NCBI RefSeq assembly: GCF_002242805.1
Contig: NZ_MCGQ01000005.1
Location: 3,566 to 67,565 of the forward strand
DNA: 64,000 nucleotides
Source: Streptomyces diastatochromogenes
Lineage (GTDB): Bacteria; Actinomycetota; Actinomycetes; Streptomycetales; Streptomycetaceae
Reading direction: 5' to 3'
Translations under genes and position numbers: made by a program
Shown: in pieces, positions 1 to 9,137 of the stretch
How positions within the stretch are numbered: the stretch's first letter is position 1
Layout: each line of letters starts with the position of its first letter
Notes under the pieces: generated by a model
Databases searched by the model: none
Told to the model about the DNA's origin: nothing
The model's input: only the letters and a program-made list of their open reading frames with translations

Positions 1-25
1 CGGGCCCCCACTTCACCTACGGAGG

Positions 26-982
26 TCAGTCGATGGACGGCTTCTCCCGGCGTTCGCTGCCGTTGTTCTGGGGCGGGACGGAGTTGCCGCCGCCCTGACC
101 GCCGCCCAGCGAGCCGAAGTTGCCCATCGCTCCGGAGAGGCCCTTGAGGGCGTCGCCGATCTCGCTGGGGACGATCCAGAGCTTGTTGGCGTCGCCTTCG
201 GCGATCTTCGGGAGCATCTGGAGGTACTGGTAGCTCAGGAGCTTCTGGTCCGGGTCGCCGGCGTGGATCGCCTCGAAGACCGTACGGACGGCCTGGGCCT
301 CGCCCTCGGCGCGCAGGGCGGCGGCCTTGGCCTCACCTTCGGCACGCAGGATCTGGGACTGCTTCTCACCCTCGGCGGTGAGGATGGCCGCCTGCCGCGT
401 ACCTTCCGCGGTGAGGATCGCCGCGCGCTTGTCACGGTCGGCGCGCATCTGCTTCTCCATCGAGTCCTGGATGGAGGTGGGCGGCTCGATGGCCTTCAGC
501 TCGACGCGGTTGACGCGGATGCCCCACTTGCCGGTGGCTTCGTCGAGGACGCCGCGCAGGGCCGCGTTGATCTCCTCGCGGGAGGTCAGGGTGCGTTCGA
601 GGTCCATGCCGCCGATGATGTTGCGGAGCGTGGTGACGGTCAGCTGCTCGATGGCCTGGATGTAGCTGGCGACCTCGTAGGTGGCCGCCCGGGCGTCCGT
701 CACCTGGTAGTAGATGACCGTGTCGATGTTCACGACCAGGTTGTCCTGGGTGATCACCGGCTGGGGCGGGAACGGTACGACCTGTTCGCGCAGGTCGATG
801 CGGTTGCGGATGGTGTCGATGAACGGGACCACGATGTTGAGGCCCGCGTTGAGTGTCCGCGTGTAGCGGCCGAAGCGCTCCACGATGGCGGCGCTGGCCT
901 GTGGGATGACCTGGATGGTCTTGATCAGGGCGATGAAGACCAACACCACCAGAATGATCAGGACGATGATGACCGGTTCCAT
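26..982 (-). CDS. SPFH/band-7 (stomatin-like) membrane protein
   Basis: 318 aa. An N-terminal hydrophobic anchor (residues about 3-23) is followed by an SPFH/band-7 domain with the typical run VERFGRYTRTLNAGLN near residue 35. An alanine/glutamate-rich coiled-coil stretch with AEGEKQ and AEGEA repeats (about 180-235) leads to a Gly/Asn-rich tail. This is the QmcA/stomatin/paraslipin type, which assembles oligomeric scaffolds in membrane microdomains. The NfeD-like gene lies 118 bp upstream on the same strand, the classic SPFH-NfeD pairing. The ATG at 982 gives full length. The family is clear; the client proteins are unknown. Confidence 0.93.
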   Translation of the reverse strand: MEPVIIVLIILVVLVFIALIKTIQVIPQASAAIVERFGRYTRTLNAGLNIVVPFIDTIRNRIDLREQVVPFPPQPVITQDNLVVNIDTVIYYQVTDARAATYEVASYIQAIEQLTVTTLRNIIGGMDLERTLTSREEINAALRGVLDEATGKWGIRVNRVELKAIEPPTSIQDSMEKQMRADRDKRAAILTAEGTRQAAILTAEGEKQSQILRAEGEAKAAALRAEGEAQAVRTVFEAIHAGDPDQKLLSYQYLQMLPKIAEGDANKLWIVPSEIGDALKGLSGAMGNFGSLGGGQGGGNSVPPQNNGSERREKPSID

Positions 983-1100
983 CGTGTTCCCCGCACCCCT
1001 CTCCGCCCCGGCACCTCGGCACCTCGGCAGATCTTATGGTTGTTGAAGATCTTGCTGGTCGAGTCTGACAGACCGTCGCCCAACTCGTGGGCCGGATGGC

Positions 1101-1532
1101 TCAGATGACGATCGCGGTGGCCCCTTCGATGTCCACGACATCCACCTCCTGGCCCACTTCGTAGGCGCGGCCGGTGTCGAGGGCGCGGGCCGACCAGATC
1201 TCTCCGGCGAGCTTGATCCGGCCGCCGGAGCCGTCGACGCGTTCCAGGACGACTGCCTGCTTGCCCTTCAAGGCGTCGACACCGGTGGCGAGTTGGGGCC
1301 GTTGTCTGCCGTGCCGGGTCGCGATGGGACGGACGACGGCGATGAGGGCGACCGAGACGACGACGAAGGCGAGTACCTGGATCACGGCGTCGAAGCCCAG
1401 TCCGGCGACGACCGCGGCGGCGACGGCTCCCACCGCGAGCATGCCGAACTCCGGCATCGCGGTGACCACGAGCGGGATTCCGAGCGCCGCCGCGCCGACG
1501 AGCCACCACACCCATGCGGAGATGTCGTTCAC
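1101..1532 (-). CDS. NfeD-like membrane protein
   Basis: 143 aa. Two or three hydrophobic segments (about 8-80) are followed by a soluble C-terminal domain of about 60 residues (LKGKQAVVLERVDGSGGRIK onward) with the pattern of the NfeD OB-fold. It lacks the N-terminal ClpP-like protease domain, so it is the short NfeD form. It sits directly upstream of the SPFH gene and is probably cotranscribed. Known NfeD proteins partner with SPFH proteins in membrane quality control or microdomain organisation; that role here is inferred from the family and the pairing. Confidence 0.88.
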   Translation of the reverse strand: MNDISAWVWWLVGAAALGIPLVVTAMPEFGMLAVGAVAAAVVAGLGFDAVIQVLAFVVVSVALIAVVRPIATRHGRQRPQLATGVDALKGKQAVVLERVDGSGGRIKLAGEIWSARALDTGRAYEVGQEVDVVDIEGATAIVI

Positions 1533-1593
1533 AGGGTCATGGTAGGACCGCGGTCGGGCGGCGGACAGGGCGCGAACGGGGAGTGGCGCGGCG

Positions 1594-2385
<792 letters not shown>

Positions 2386-2536
2386 GAGCGCGTTGTCTCC
2401 CCTTGCAGTGTGCCGGTCTCGGCTGTCGCGTACGCCTGTGGGCTCGGTCCGCCGCGCCGGTGGGCGCAGCCCCTCATGAAATCTACGCCACGAGTGCGCC
2501 GCTCCATTCCATCGGTCCGGTCCTTAGGGTGGGGGC

Positions 2537-3325
2537 ATGCTCTCGGAACCGCGTTCAGGACGCCTTGCCGCTTGGGGAAATGCCCTTTTGGCCGGACTTG
2601 TCTCTCCGGATGACGCCGTACTCGCCATCGTGGGCGAGGACGCGGTGCACCGGGTGGAGGGGCTGCCGGGTGAGTCCGCGCCGGTCGGGCTCACGCTCGC
2701 GCTCGGGCGGCTGCGGGCACTGGGGGTGACCGGCCTGAGACTCGCGCTGCCCGCGCCCGGTCATCCGCTGGGGCTGAGCGGGCCGCCTGAGTTCAATGCG
2801 CGGGCGCTGGAGGCCGAGGAGGCGGTGGTCTGCTTCGGTGCCGCGTTCGGGCTGGTTCCGGAGGTGTACGCGGCCGGGCCCGAGGGTGATGTGCATGTCG
2901 AGGTGGTTTGGCATGTGCTGCCGGTGCGGGAGGCGCCGCCCGCCGATGTGCCGTCGCTGGGCGAGGCGGAGCGGGAGCTGGCGGAGGCCCTGCGGGACGC
3001 GACCGAGGTGCTGTCGAAGCTGGATGTCGCCGGGTCGGGTCCGGTGGCCGAGGCGGCGATCGACGCGTACCGGGCACGGGCCGAGCGGGGGCGGGAGGTG
3101 CTGGCGCCGGGGTATCCGCCGCGTGCGGTGCGGGTGTTGGAGCTGGCACAGCGGGTGGGGCTGCTGGTGTCCCTGGCCTACGACAACGGGCACGGGGGTG
3201 CGGTCAGCTCCGCCGAGATGGGGGCGCGGTCCGCGGCGCTGCGGCCGGTCGAGCGGACGGCCCGGCGGGCGCAGGTGGCGGCGTACAACTCCATCGTGGA
3301 GGAGCGGGAGCGGGGGGTTCGCTGA
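2537..3325 (+). CDS. Conserved actinobacterial protein of unknown function
   Basis: 262 aa, soluble, no signal peptide or membrane segment. The N-terminal half (about 1-140) is hydrophobic mixed alpha/beta; the C-terminal half is helical and Ala/Glu/Arg-rich (LGEAERELAEALRDATEVL). I recognise no catalytic motif. Third-position GC and the conserved place beside the ABC ATPase and chaplins support a real gene. A weak hairpin follows the stop. Function unknown. Confidence 0.8.
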   Translation: MLSEPRSGRLAAWGNALLAGLVSPDDAVLAIVGEDAVHRVEGLPGESAPVGLTLALGRLRALGVTGLRLALPAPGHPLGLSGPPEFNARALEAEEAVVCFGAAFGLVPEVYAAGPEGDVHVEVVWHVLPVREAPPADVPSLGEAERELAEALRDATEVLSKLDVAGSGPVAEAAIDAYRARAERGREVLAPGYPPRAVRVLELAQRVGLLVSLAYDNGHGGAVSSAEMGARSAALRPVERTARRAQVAAYNSIVEERERGVR

Positions 3326-3333
3326 GTCGGCAG

Positions 3334-3364
3334 GGGCTCCCCGAGTCGGTCGCCCGAGGAGCCC
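3334..3364. terminator. Weak hairpin between converging genes
   Basis: GGGCTCC (3334-3340) pairs with GGAGCCC (3358-3364) between the 3' ends of the hypothetical gene and the first chaplin. The stem is only 7 bp with no T run, so the assignment is tentative. Confidence 0.4.
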
Positions 3365-3382
3365 TCTCGGCCGCCTGGCGCC

Positions 3383-3622
3383 TCAGTCGTTGACCGACGC
3401 GTTGCCGAAGGCCGGGTTCAGCAAGCCGATCACGTTGACGCTCAGGCCGGTGGCGTTGACCGGGACGTGGACCGGGACCTGGACGACGTTGCCCGAGCCG
3501 ACGCCCGGGTTCTTCGCGGCCGCGCCGTTCGCGCTCGTGTCGGCGACGGCGGCTCCGGCGGAGGCGCCTGCGGCGATACCGGCGACGGTGACGGCGAGGG
3601 CGGCCTTCTTGGCGATGTTCAT
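3383..3622 (-). CDS. Short chaplin, cysteine-free
   Basis: 79 aa: a Sec signal peptide (MNIAKKAALAVTVAGIAAGA, processing near AVA-DTS) plus one chaplin domain with the family landmarks NPGVGSGNVVQVPVHVPVN and LNPAFGN. Chaplins are secreted amyloid-forming surfactants that coat aerial hyphae. This one has no cysteine: both positions that are usually Cys read NATG and GNAS, so it is ChpE-like. The ATG at 3622 is chosen because AGGAGG lies about 10 nt upstream and the signal peptide begins there. It lies downstream of a second chaplin on the same strand, separated by a strong terminator, so it is probably its own unit. Confidence 0.9.
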   Translation of the reverse strand: MNIAKKAALAVTVAGIAAGASAGAAVADTSANGAAAKNPGVGSGNVVQVPVHVPVNATGLSVNVIGLLNPAFGNASVND

Positions 3623-3753
3623 GGGACGGGTTCCTCCTGCGTGTGCGTGTCCGACCCGGCCGTGGGTCGTGCGCTGATCAACGCCGGAGTCTTCGCCGGG
3701 GTGCGGGAGCCGCTCGTCGAGCCCCCGTTCAGGCCACTCGGATGACAACCTGA

Positions 3754-3782
3754 CAGGCCTCCCGGTGGGCCCGGGAGGCCTG
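3754..3782 (-). terminator. Rho-independent-type hairpin between the two chaplin genes
   Basis: CAGGCCTCCCGG (3754-3765) pairs perfectly with CCGGGAGGCCTG (3771-3782) over a 5-nt loop. It sits about 20 bp past the stop of the ChpE-like gene and so should end its transcript before the second chaplin. Confidence 0.75.
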
Positions 3783-3802
3783 AGATCGTGGTCGGCCCTG
3801 GC

Positions 3803-4048
3803 TCAGCCGTTCAGGCCGAGGTTGCCGAAGGCCGGGTTCAGCACGCCGATGACGTTCACGCTATTGCCGGACACGTTGACCGGGACGTGCACCGGGGCCT
3901 GGACTACGTTGCCCGAGCCGACACCCGGAGAGCCGTGGGCCGCGCCGCCGGCCCAGGCGCCGTCCGTGGCGGAGGCCATCCCCGCACCGGCGGCCAGCAG
4001 GCCACCGGCCACCATCGTCACGGCCGCTGCCTTCTTCAGGTTCTTCAC
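3803..4048 (-). CDS. chpE: Short chaplin, ChpE-type
   Basis: 81 aa. The signal peptide (MKNLKKAAAVTMVAGGLLAA, cleavage near ASA-TDG) precedes one chaplin domain with SPGVGSGNVVQAPVHVPVN and LNPAFGN. It lacks both chaplin cysteines (NVSG, GNLG), as ChpE does, and its N-terminus matches my memory of ChpE. It starts with GTG; AAGGAGGG stands about 8 nt upstream. ChpE is secreted and acts with long chaplins in aerial hypha formation. The symbol is assigned by similarity and could apply to either tandem copy. Confidence 0.85.
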   Translation of the reverse strand: MKNLKKAAAVTMVAGGLLAAGAGMASATDGAWAGGAAHGSPGVGSGNVVQAPVHVPVNVSGNSVNVIGVLNPAFGNLGLNG

Positions 4049-4219
4049 TGTCTAAGCCCTCCTTGGCGTTCGCCGCGGCGGTTGACCGCAGCACGCACTG
4101 GAGAACGGCGGAGATCGCCGGAGGATGCGCCATCCGGGTGACATTCCCACGACGGTATGAATCTCAGTCCGGAACGGAACCTTCCGAGTTGCCGTCCGTG
4201 AGGTGTTGGGGAGGGCGTT

Positions 4220-4861
4220 TCAGCCGGTCACGCCATGGCGTACGGCCCACAGGGCGGCCTGGGTGCGGTCGGCGAGGTCCAGTTTCATGAGGATGTTGGA
4301 GACGTGCGTCTTGACGGTCTTCTCGGACAGCACGAGGGCACGGGCGATCTCCCGGTTGGAGCGGCCGTCGGCGATCAGGCCGAGCACCTCGCGCTCCCGT
4401 TCGGTGAGCGAACCCCCTCTTCCCTGACCCGAGTTGGCTTCCTCCTGGGAGAGCAGGGCGCCGGCCACCTCGGGCTGGAGCAGGATGTGCCCGGCGTGCA
4501 CCGAGCGGATGGCGCCGGCCAGCGCGTCGGGGTCCACGTCCTTGTAGACGTACCCGGCGGCGCCCGCGCGCAGGGCCGGGACGACCGTGCGCTGCTCGGT
4601 GAAGCTGGTGACGATCAGCACGCGCGCGGGGTTGTCCAGTTCACGGAGCCTGCGCAGGGCGTCGATGCCGTCCATACCCGGCATCTTGACGTCCATGAGG
4701 ACGACGTCGGGCCGCAGCTCCTCGGCACGGGCGACCCCCTCGGCACCATCGGCGGCCTCCCCGACGACCTCGATGTCGTCCTGCACCTCCAGGAAGGTGC
4801 GCAGGCCCCGGCGGACGACCTGGTGGTCGTCGACGAGCAGCACCTTGATTGCGTCAGCCAC
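4220..4861 (-). CDS. NarL/FixJ-family response regulator
   Basis: 213 aa. The receiver domain (5-120) has the acidic pair DDH near 11-13 and the phospho-acceptor Asp57 in VLMDVKMPG. The C-terminal LuxR-type HTH (about 148-210) reads LTEREREVLGLIADG and SEKTVKTHVSNILMKL. I start it at the GTG at 4861, behind GGAGG; this overlaps the kinase stop by 8 nt (GTGGCTGA), which implies translational coupling. It is the cognate regulator of the kinase upstream. Target genes are unknown; the adjacent chaplins are candidates only by proximity. Confidence 0.95.
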   Translation of the reverse strand: MADAIKVLLVDDHQVVRRGLRTFLEVQDDIEVVGEAADGAEGVARAEELRPDVVLMDVKMPGMDGIDALRRLRELDNPARVLIVTSFTEQRTVVPALRAGAAGYVYKDVDPDALAGAIRSVHAGHILLQPEVAGALLSQEEANSGQGRGGSLTEREREVLGLIADGRSNREIARALVLSEKTVKTHVSNILMKLDLADRTQAALWAVRHGVTG

Positions 4862-5999
4862 CGGGGACCTCCATCTCGATCGTGGTGCCCTTGCCGGGCG
4901 CCGATTCCACGGCCAGCGTGCCGCCGACACCGCTCGCCCGGTCCCGTATCGAGACCAGGCCCAGGTGGCGTCCGGCGCGGCGGACCGACTGCGGGTCGAA
5001 GCCGCTGCCGTCGTCGCTGACGCGCAGGACGGCTCCGCTGCCGCGCCGGTCCACGGTCACGTCGACGTGCTCGGCGCCGGAGTGGCGCAGGGCGTTGTGC
5101 AGGGCCTCCTGGGCGACCCTGAGCAGGGCCTCCTCCTGGGCGGCGGGCAGGGCGCGGAAGCCGTTGCTGGCGAAGGTGACGCGCGCGGTGTGGGCGCGGT
5201 CGAGGACCTGTATCTGGGTGCGCAGGGGGGCGATCAGGCCGTCCTCGTCCAGGGCGGCGGGGCGCAACTCCACCACGGCGGCGCGCAGTTCGTCGGCCGC
5301 CTCGGCGGCGAGCGCGGCGACCTGGTGCAGCTCGCCCTTGGCGCGGGCGGGGTCGCGGTCGATCAGCGCGGCCGCGGCCTGGGCGGTCAGGCGCAGGGAG
5401 AAGAGCTTCTGGCTGACCGCGTCGTGCAGTTCGTGGGCGAGGCGGGAGCGCTCCTCGGCGATGGTCAGCTCGCGGCTGCGCTCGTAGAGGCGGGCGTTGG
5501 TGAGAGCGATGGCGGCGTGCTGGGCGAGGATCGAGAGCAGTTCCTCGTCCTCCTCGGTGAAGCCGCAGCTGCCTTCGGGTTTGGGACAGTTCTTGTTGGC
5601 CAGGAACAGGGCGCCGATGACCTCGTCGCCGTCGCGGATCGGCAGGCCCAGGAAGTCGGACATGTCGGGGTGGGCGGACGGCCAGCCCTCGAAGCGCGGG
5701 TCCTTGCGCACGTCGGCGAGGCGCTCGGGCCGGGCCTCCCGCAGCATCGCGGCGAGGATGCCGTGCTGGCGGGGCAGCGGGCCGATGGCCTTCCACTGGG
5801 CGTCGCTGACGCCGTCGACGACGAACTGGGCGAAGCCGCCGTGGTCGTCGGGGACGCCGAGGGCGGCGTACTGCGCGTCGAGCAGCTCGCGGGCGGAGGC
5901 GACGATCGTCTTGAGGACGTCGCGCACCTCGAGATGCCTGCTCATGGCCAGCAGCGCGGAGCTGACCGCCGCGAGGCCGGACCGGGGGCCTTGACTCAT
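4854..5999 (-). CDS. GAF-domain sensor histidine kinase
   Basis: 381 aa, soluble. A GAF sensor domain spans about 25-170. A HisKA_3 dimerisation segment follows, with the phospho-acceptor His192 in AHELHDAVSQKLFSL. An HATPase_c domain (about 285-378) carries the N box ALHNALRHS and the G box SDDGSGFDP. It has no membrane segment, so it should sense a cytoplasmic signal. Cysteines at 138 and 145 of the GAF domain (NKNCPKPEGSC) could matter for ligand or redox sensing, but this is a guess. It forms a two-component operon with the overlapping response regulator. Confidence 0.94.
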   Translation of the reverse strand: MSQGPRSGLAAVSSALLAMSRHLEVRDVLKTIVASARELLDAQYAALGVPDDHGGFAQFVVDGVSDAQWKAIGPLPRQHGILAAMLREARPERLADVRKDPRFEGWPSAHPDMSDFLGLPIRDGDEVIGALFLANKNCPKPEGSCGFTEEDEELLSILAQHAAIALTNARLYERSRELTIAEERSRLAHELHDAVSQKLFSLRLTAQAAAALIDRDPARAKGELHQVAALAAEAADELRAAVVELRPAALDEDGLIAPLRTQIQVLDRAHTARVTFASNGFRALPAAQEEALLRVAQEALHNALRHSGAEHVDVTVDRRGSGAVLRVSDDGSGFDPQSVRRAGRHLGLVSIRDRASGVGGTLAVESAPGKGTTIEMEVPGG

Positions 6000-6227
6000 G
6001 TCCTCACGGTACCGGCGGGGTGTGACAGTGCGGATCGGACCTGTGACCGCCGGGTCCGGTCCGCTGGACCTAGGGCCGTCGAGGTAGGTCTCCGGCCCCG
6101 GGACGTGCGGCGTACGTCGAAGGACCCCGCCGTATTGCGGCCCGCGTCCGAGGCGCCGCGGGGGGTGCCGTTCCTAGGTTGTGGTCACCGCTCCGACGGG
6201 GCGGCAAGCGACGAGGGGACGGTTGTC

Positions 6228-6926
6228 ATGCCGGTAGCGATCATCACGGGGGCCTCCAAGGGGCTGGGGCGGGCGCTCGCCGAGGCGCTGGCCGCGCGGG
6301 GCTGGGACCTGGTGCTCGACGCCCGTGGCGCGGGCCCCCTGGAGGAGGCCGCGCAGGCTCTCGCCGGGCACGGTACGCGGGTGGAGGCGCTGCCCGGGGA
6401 CGTCACGGACGCCGGGCACCGGGCCGAGCTGGTGGCCGCCGCGCGGAAGCTGGGCGGTGTCGACCTGGTGGTGAACAACGCGGGGATCCTGGGCGCCGAG
6501 CCCCTGGTCCCGCTGGGCAGCCAACCGCTGGACGGCTTCCGGGCAGCGCTGGAGACCAATGTGGTGGCTCCGCTGGCGCTGCTCCAGGAGGCGCTGCCGC
6601 TGCTGCGCGAGGGCCCTGCGGGAGCGGTGATCAACGTGAGTTCCGACGCGGCGGTGGAGGCCTACCGGACCTGGGGCGCGTACGGGGCGACGAAGGCGGC
6701 TGTGGACCAGTTGTCCGCCGTGCTCGCGGTGGAGGAACCGGGGCTGCGGGTCTGGTGGGTCGATCCGGGCGGCATGCGGACGGACATGCTGGCCGCCGCC
6801 GAGCCCGACGAGGACCTGTCGGGCACGCCGACGCCCGAGGAGATCGCTCCTGCCTTCCTGCGGCTGCTGGACAGGCGCCCGGCGAGCAGCCGGTACACCG
6901 CGGCCGCGCTGCGGGAGGCGCTGTGA
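6228..6926 (+). CDS. SDR-family oxidoreductase
   Basis: 232 aa, a classical short-chain dehydrogenase. The cofactor motif TGASKGLG is at 7-14, NNAG at 83-86, Ser138/139, and the catalytic Tyr152-x3-Lys156 (YGATK). The ATG at 6228 is preceded by GAGGGG. The stop overlaps the GTG start of the QueA-like gene (GTGA), so the two are cotranslated. Substrate unknown; the coupling hints that it works with the next gene. Confidence 0.9.
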   Translation: MPVAIITGASKGLGRALAEALAARGWDLVLDARGAGPLEEAAQALAGHGTRVEALPGDVTDAGHRAELVAAARKLGGVDLVVNNAGILGAEPLVPLGSQPLDGFRAALETNVVAPLALLQEALPLLREGPAGAVINVSSDAAVEAYRTWGAYGATKAAVDQLSAVLAVEEPGLRVWWVDPGGMRTDMLAAAEPDEDLSGTPTPEEIAPAFLRLLDRRPASSRYTAAALREAL

Positions 6927-8008
6927 GCGTCAGGGTGCGGGTTCCGGAGGGGCTGTCCGCGCGCGTGCCGGCCGAGCAGCGGGGTCCCGGTCTCGACCGG
7001 GACGACGTACGGCTGCTGGTGTCGCGCGGCACCGAGGTGACGCACCACGTGTTCGCCGAGCTGCCGCGGCTGCTGCGGGCGGGGGACCTGCTGGTGGTGA
7101 ACACCTCGCCCACGCTGGCGGCCGCGGTGGACGGGCGGATCGGGCACGCGCGCGTGGTGGTGCACTTCTCGACGCGCGGGGACGACGGGCGGTGGGCGGT
7201 CGAGCTGCGGGAACCGGACGGGAGGGGTACTACACGCGCGCGTGCAGGCACGCCTGCGGGGACAGAGGTGGGGCTGCCCGGCGGGGCTCGGCTGGTCCTG
7301 GAGGAGCCGCTGAGCGGGCGTGGTGAGCGGCTGTGGTGGGCGCGGGTGTCCGGGGCGGAGGTCCTTCGGGTGCTGGGGGAGCACGGGCGGCCCATCCGCT
7401 ACTCCTACACGGAGCGGGACCAGCCGCTGTCCGTCTATCAGACGGTGTTCGCGCTGCCGTCGCCGGACGGGGCGGGCAGCGCGGAGATGCCGAGTGCGGC
7501 GCGGCCCTTCACCGCGCGGCTGGTGGCGGAGCTGGTGAGCCGTGGGGTGCAGTTCGCGCCGATCACTCTGCACACGGGGGTGGCGTCGGCGGAGGCGCAC
7601 GAGCCGCCGTATCCGGAGCGGTTCGCGGTGCCGGTGGCGTCGGCGCGGCTGATCAACGCCGTGAAGGCGGGTGACGGGCGGGTCATCGCCGTGGGGACGA
7701 CGGCCGTGCGGGCCGTGGAGTCGGCTACCGGGCCGGACGGGGTGGTGCGGGCGGCCGAGGGGTGGACCGACCTGGTGGTCACACCCGAGCGCGGGGTGCG
7801 CGCGGTCGACGGGCTGCTGACCGGGCTGCACGAGCCGGAGGCCTCGCATCTGCTGATGCTGGAGGCGGTCGCGGGGCGGGCCGCGGTCGACCGCGCGTAC
7901 GAGGAGGCGCTGCGCGGGCTCTATCTGTGGCACGAGTTCGGGGACGTCCACCTCATCCTCCCGGAGGAGGCGCCTCACTCAGAGCGTTGCGACGGCAACT
8001 CCTGGTGA
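6923..8008 (+). CDS. queA: QueA-like S-adenosylmethionine:tRNA ribosyltransferase-isomerase
   Basis: 361 aa. Family landmarks are visible: LLRAGDLLVVNTSPTL near the N-terminus, RPIRYSYTERDQPLSVYQTVFA in the middle, APITLHTGV, and the C-terminal EASHLLMLEA. QueA transfers and isomerises the ribosyl moiety of SAM onto 7-deazaguanine-modified tRNA in queuosine synthesis. The GTG start at 6923 overlaps the SDR stop. No other queuosine gene (tgt, queC/D/E/F) is nearby, so the true substrate is uncertain. A short Arg/Gly/Thr-rich stretch (about 100-115) looks like a lineage insertion. Confidence 0.85.
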   Translation: MSVRVRVPEGLSARVPAEQRGPGLDRDDVRLLVSRGTEVTHHVFAELPRLLRAGDLLVVNTSPTLAAAVDGRIGHARVVVHFSTRGDDGRWAVELREPDGRGTTRARAGTPAGTEVGLPGGARLVLEEPLSGRGERLWWARVSGAEVLRVLGEHGRPIRYSYTERDQPLSVYQTVFALPSPDGAGSAEMPSAARPFTARLVAELVSRGVQFAPITLHTGVASAEAHEPPYPERFAVPVASARLINAVKAGDGRVIAVGTTAVRAVESATGPDGVVRAAEGWTDLVVTPERGVRAVDGLLTGLHEPEASHLLMLEAVAGRAAVDRAYEEALRGLYLWHEFGDVHLILPEEAPHSERCDGNSW

Positions 8009-8202
8009 GAATTCCACGCCGCCGATGTGAGCCCGCACATAGGGCCCACATCACGTACGAACGGACATAGGAGATATTGCCTCCCGGCACGAACGGGGCA
8101 GACGTTCCAGTCTGTCCCGTTTTGCCCTTGCCCGGTCCACTATCGGGGATCGTACGTCACACCTTTGCCACAGGATTTTGCGGCCGCTAAGAATTGCTCT
8201 CG

Positions 8203-8276
8203 TCGCTCAGCGCTGCGGGGTTCCCCCCGCGGCGTTCGTGCAGGAGGAGCTGATTCCTCCGGCGGACGCAGAGCGA
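8203..8276 (+). promoter_or_regulatory. Structured 5' leader, possible three-way junction
   Basis: In the 299-bp gap before the transglycosylase gene, TCGCTC (8203-8208) pairs with GAGCGA (8271-8276). They enclose a 10-bp hairpin (8211-8220 with 8225-8234, loop TTCC) and a second hairpin GGAGGA/TCCTCC (8243-8248 with 8255-8260). The nested layout suggests a folded leader RNA. Leaders of cell-wall lytic genes in Streptomyces can be c-di-AMP (ydaO) riboswitches, but I cannot confirm the ydaO consensus here. Confidence 0.4.
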
Positions 8277-8307
8277 CCTCCGCGCTATTCGAAGAGGTCC
8301 ATCAGCC

Positions 8308-9054
8308 ATGCCCAAGAACATCCTCACTCGTGGTCATAGTCGTGCGCTGACCCGGCAGCACAAGGTCGCGATCGCCGGTGTCGGCGTGCTCGGCGCTGCC
8401 GCCCTCGCCTTCTCGGCCGTCCCCAGCAGCGCCGAGTCCATCACCACGGGTGCCCCGGCCGTGGCCGCGCAGGTCGCCGCCCAGCCGGCCAAGGACGTCA
8501 AGGGCACGCTCACCGGCCAGCTCGCCGCCGAGTCGGTCAAGCTCGACACCTTCGCCGCCAAGCAGAAGGCCGCGGTCGACGCCGCCGCCAAGCAGCAGGC
8601 CGAGGCCGCGGCGAAGCAGAAGGCCGCCGCCGAGGCCGCTGCCAAGAAGGCCGCCCAGGAGCGCGCCGCCAAGGAGGCCGCGAGCCGTTCCGCGCAGCGC
8701 CCCCAGATGCAGCTGGTCGCCGCGAAGACCTACACGAACAACCTCGACGGCTGGATCCGCCAGGCCCTGGACATCATGAAGTCCAAGGGCATCCCGGGCA
8801 GCTACAACGGCCTGCACAAGAACATCATGCGGGAGTCCTCCGGCAACCCCATGGCCATCAACAACTGGGACATCAACGCCATCAACGGCATCCCGTCGAA
8901 GGGCCTGCTGCAGGTCATCCCGCCGACCTTCAACGCGTACCACGTCACCGGCACCTCGTGGAACATCTACGACCCGGTCGCCAACATCACCGCCGCCGCC
9001 AACTACGCGGCCGACAAGTACGGCTCGATCGACAACGTCAACAGCGCGTACTGA
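8308..9054 (+). CDS. Secreted transglycosylase SLT-domain protein
   Basis: 248 aa. A long signal peptide (hydrophobic core about 20-38, cleavage near SSA-ESI) leads to an Ala/Lys/Glu-rich coiled coil (about 85-135) and then a lysozyme-like fold (150-248). That fold has the probable catalytic Glu in IMRESSGNP and the follow-on SKGLLQVIPPTFNAY and YDPVANITAAANY. It should act on peptidoglycan outside the membrane; the coiled coil may give cell-wall binding. A structured leader precedes it and a strong bidirectional terminator follows. Confidence 0.9.
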   Translation: MPKNILTRGHSRALTRQHKVAIAGVGVLGAAALAFSAVPSSAESITTGAPAVAAQVAAQPAKDVKGTLTGQLAAESVKLDTFAAKQKAAVDAAAKQQAEAAAKQKAAAEAAAKKAAQERAAKEAASRSAQRPQMQLVAAKTYTNNLDGWIRQALDIMKSKGIPGSYNGLHKNIMRESSGNPMAINNWDINAINGIPSKGLLQVIPPTFNAYHVTGTSWNIYDPVANITAAANYAADKYGSIDNVNSAY

Positions 9055-9085
9055 GGCCGGCGCGGGCCTCTGACGACGCGACGCC

Positions 9086-9120
9086 GAAGGGCGGCACCCC
9101 TCCAGGGGGTGCCGCCCTTC
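9086..9120. terminator. Bidirectional terminator
   Basis: A perfect 15-bp inverted repeat (9086-9100 with 9106-9120, 5-nt loop) lies between converging genes, 31 bp past the stop of the transglycosylase gene and just past the stop of the FHA-ABC gene. Confidence 0.85.
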
Positions 9121-9137
9121 GCGTCGTACGGCCGCGG

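Noticed and set aside
263..1108. Long open frame opposite the SPFH gene
   Set aside because: Antisense shadow typical of high-GC DNA. The SPFH frame has clear domain content.
4587..6227. Long plus-strand frame through the two-component genes into the SDR
   Set aside because: Only the part from 6228 reads as an SDR. The upstream part is antisense to the kinase and regulator and has no family pattern.
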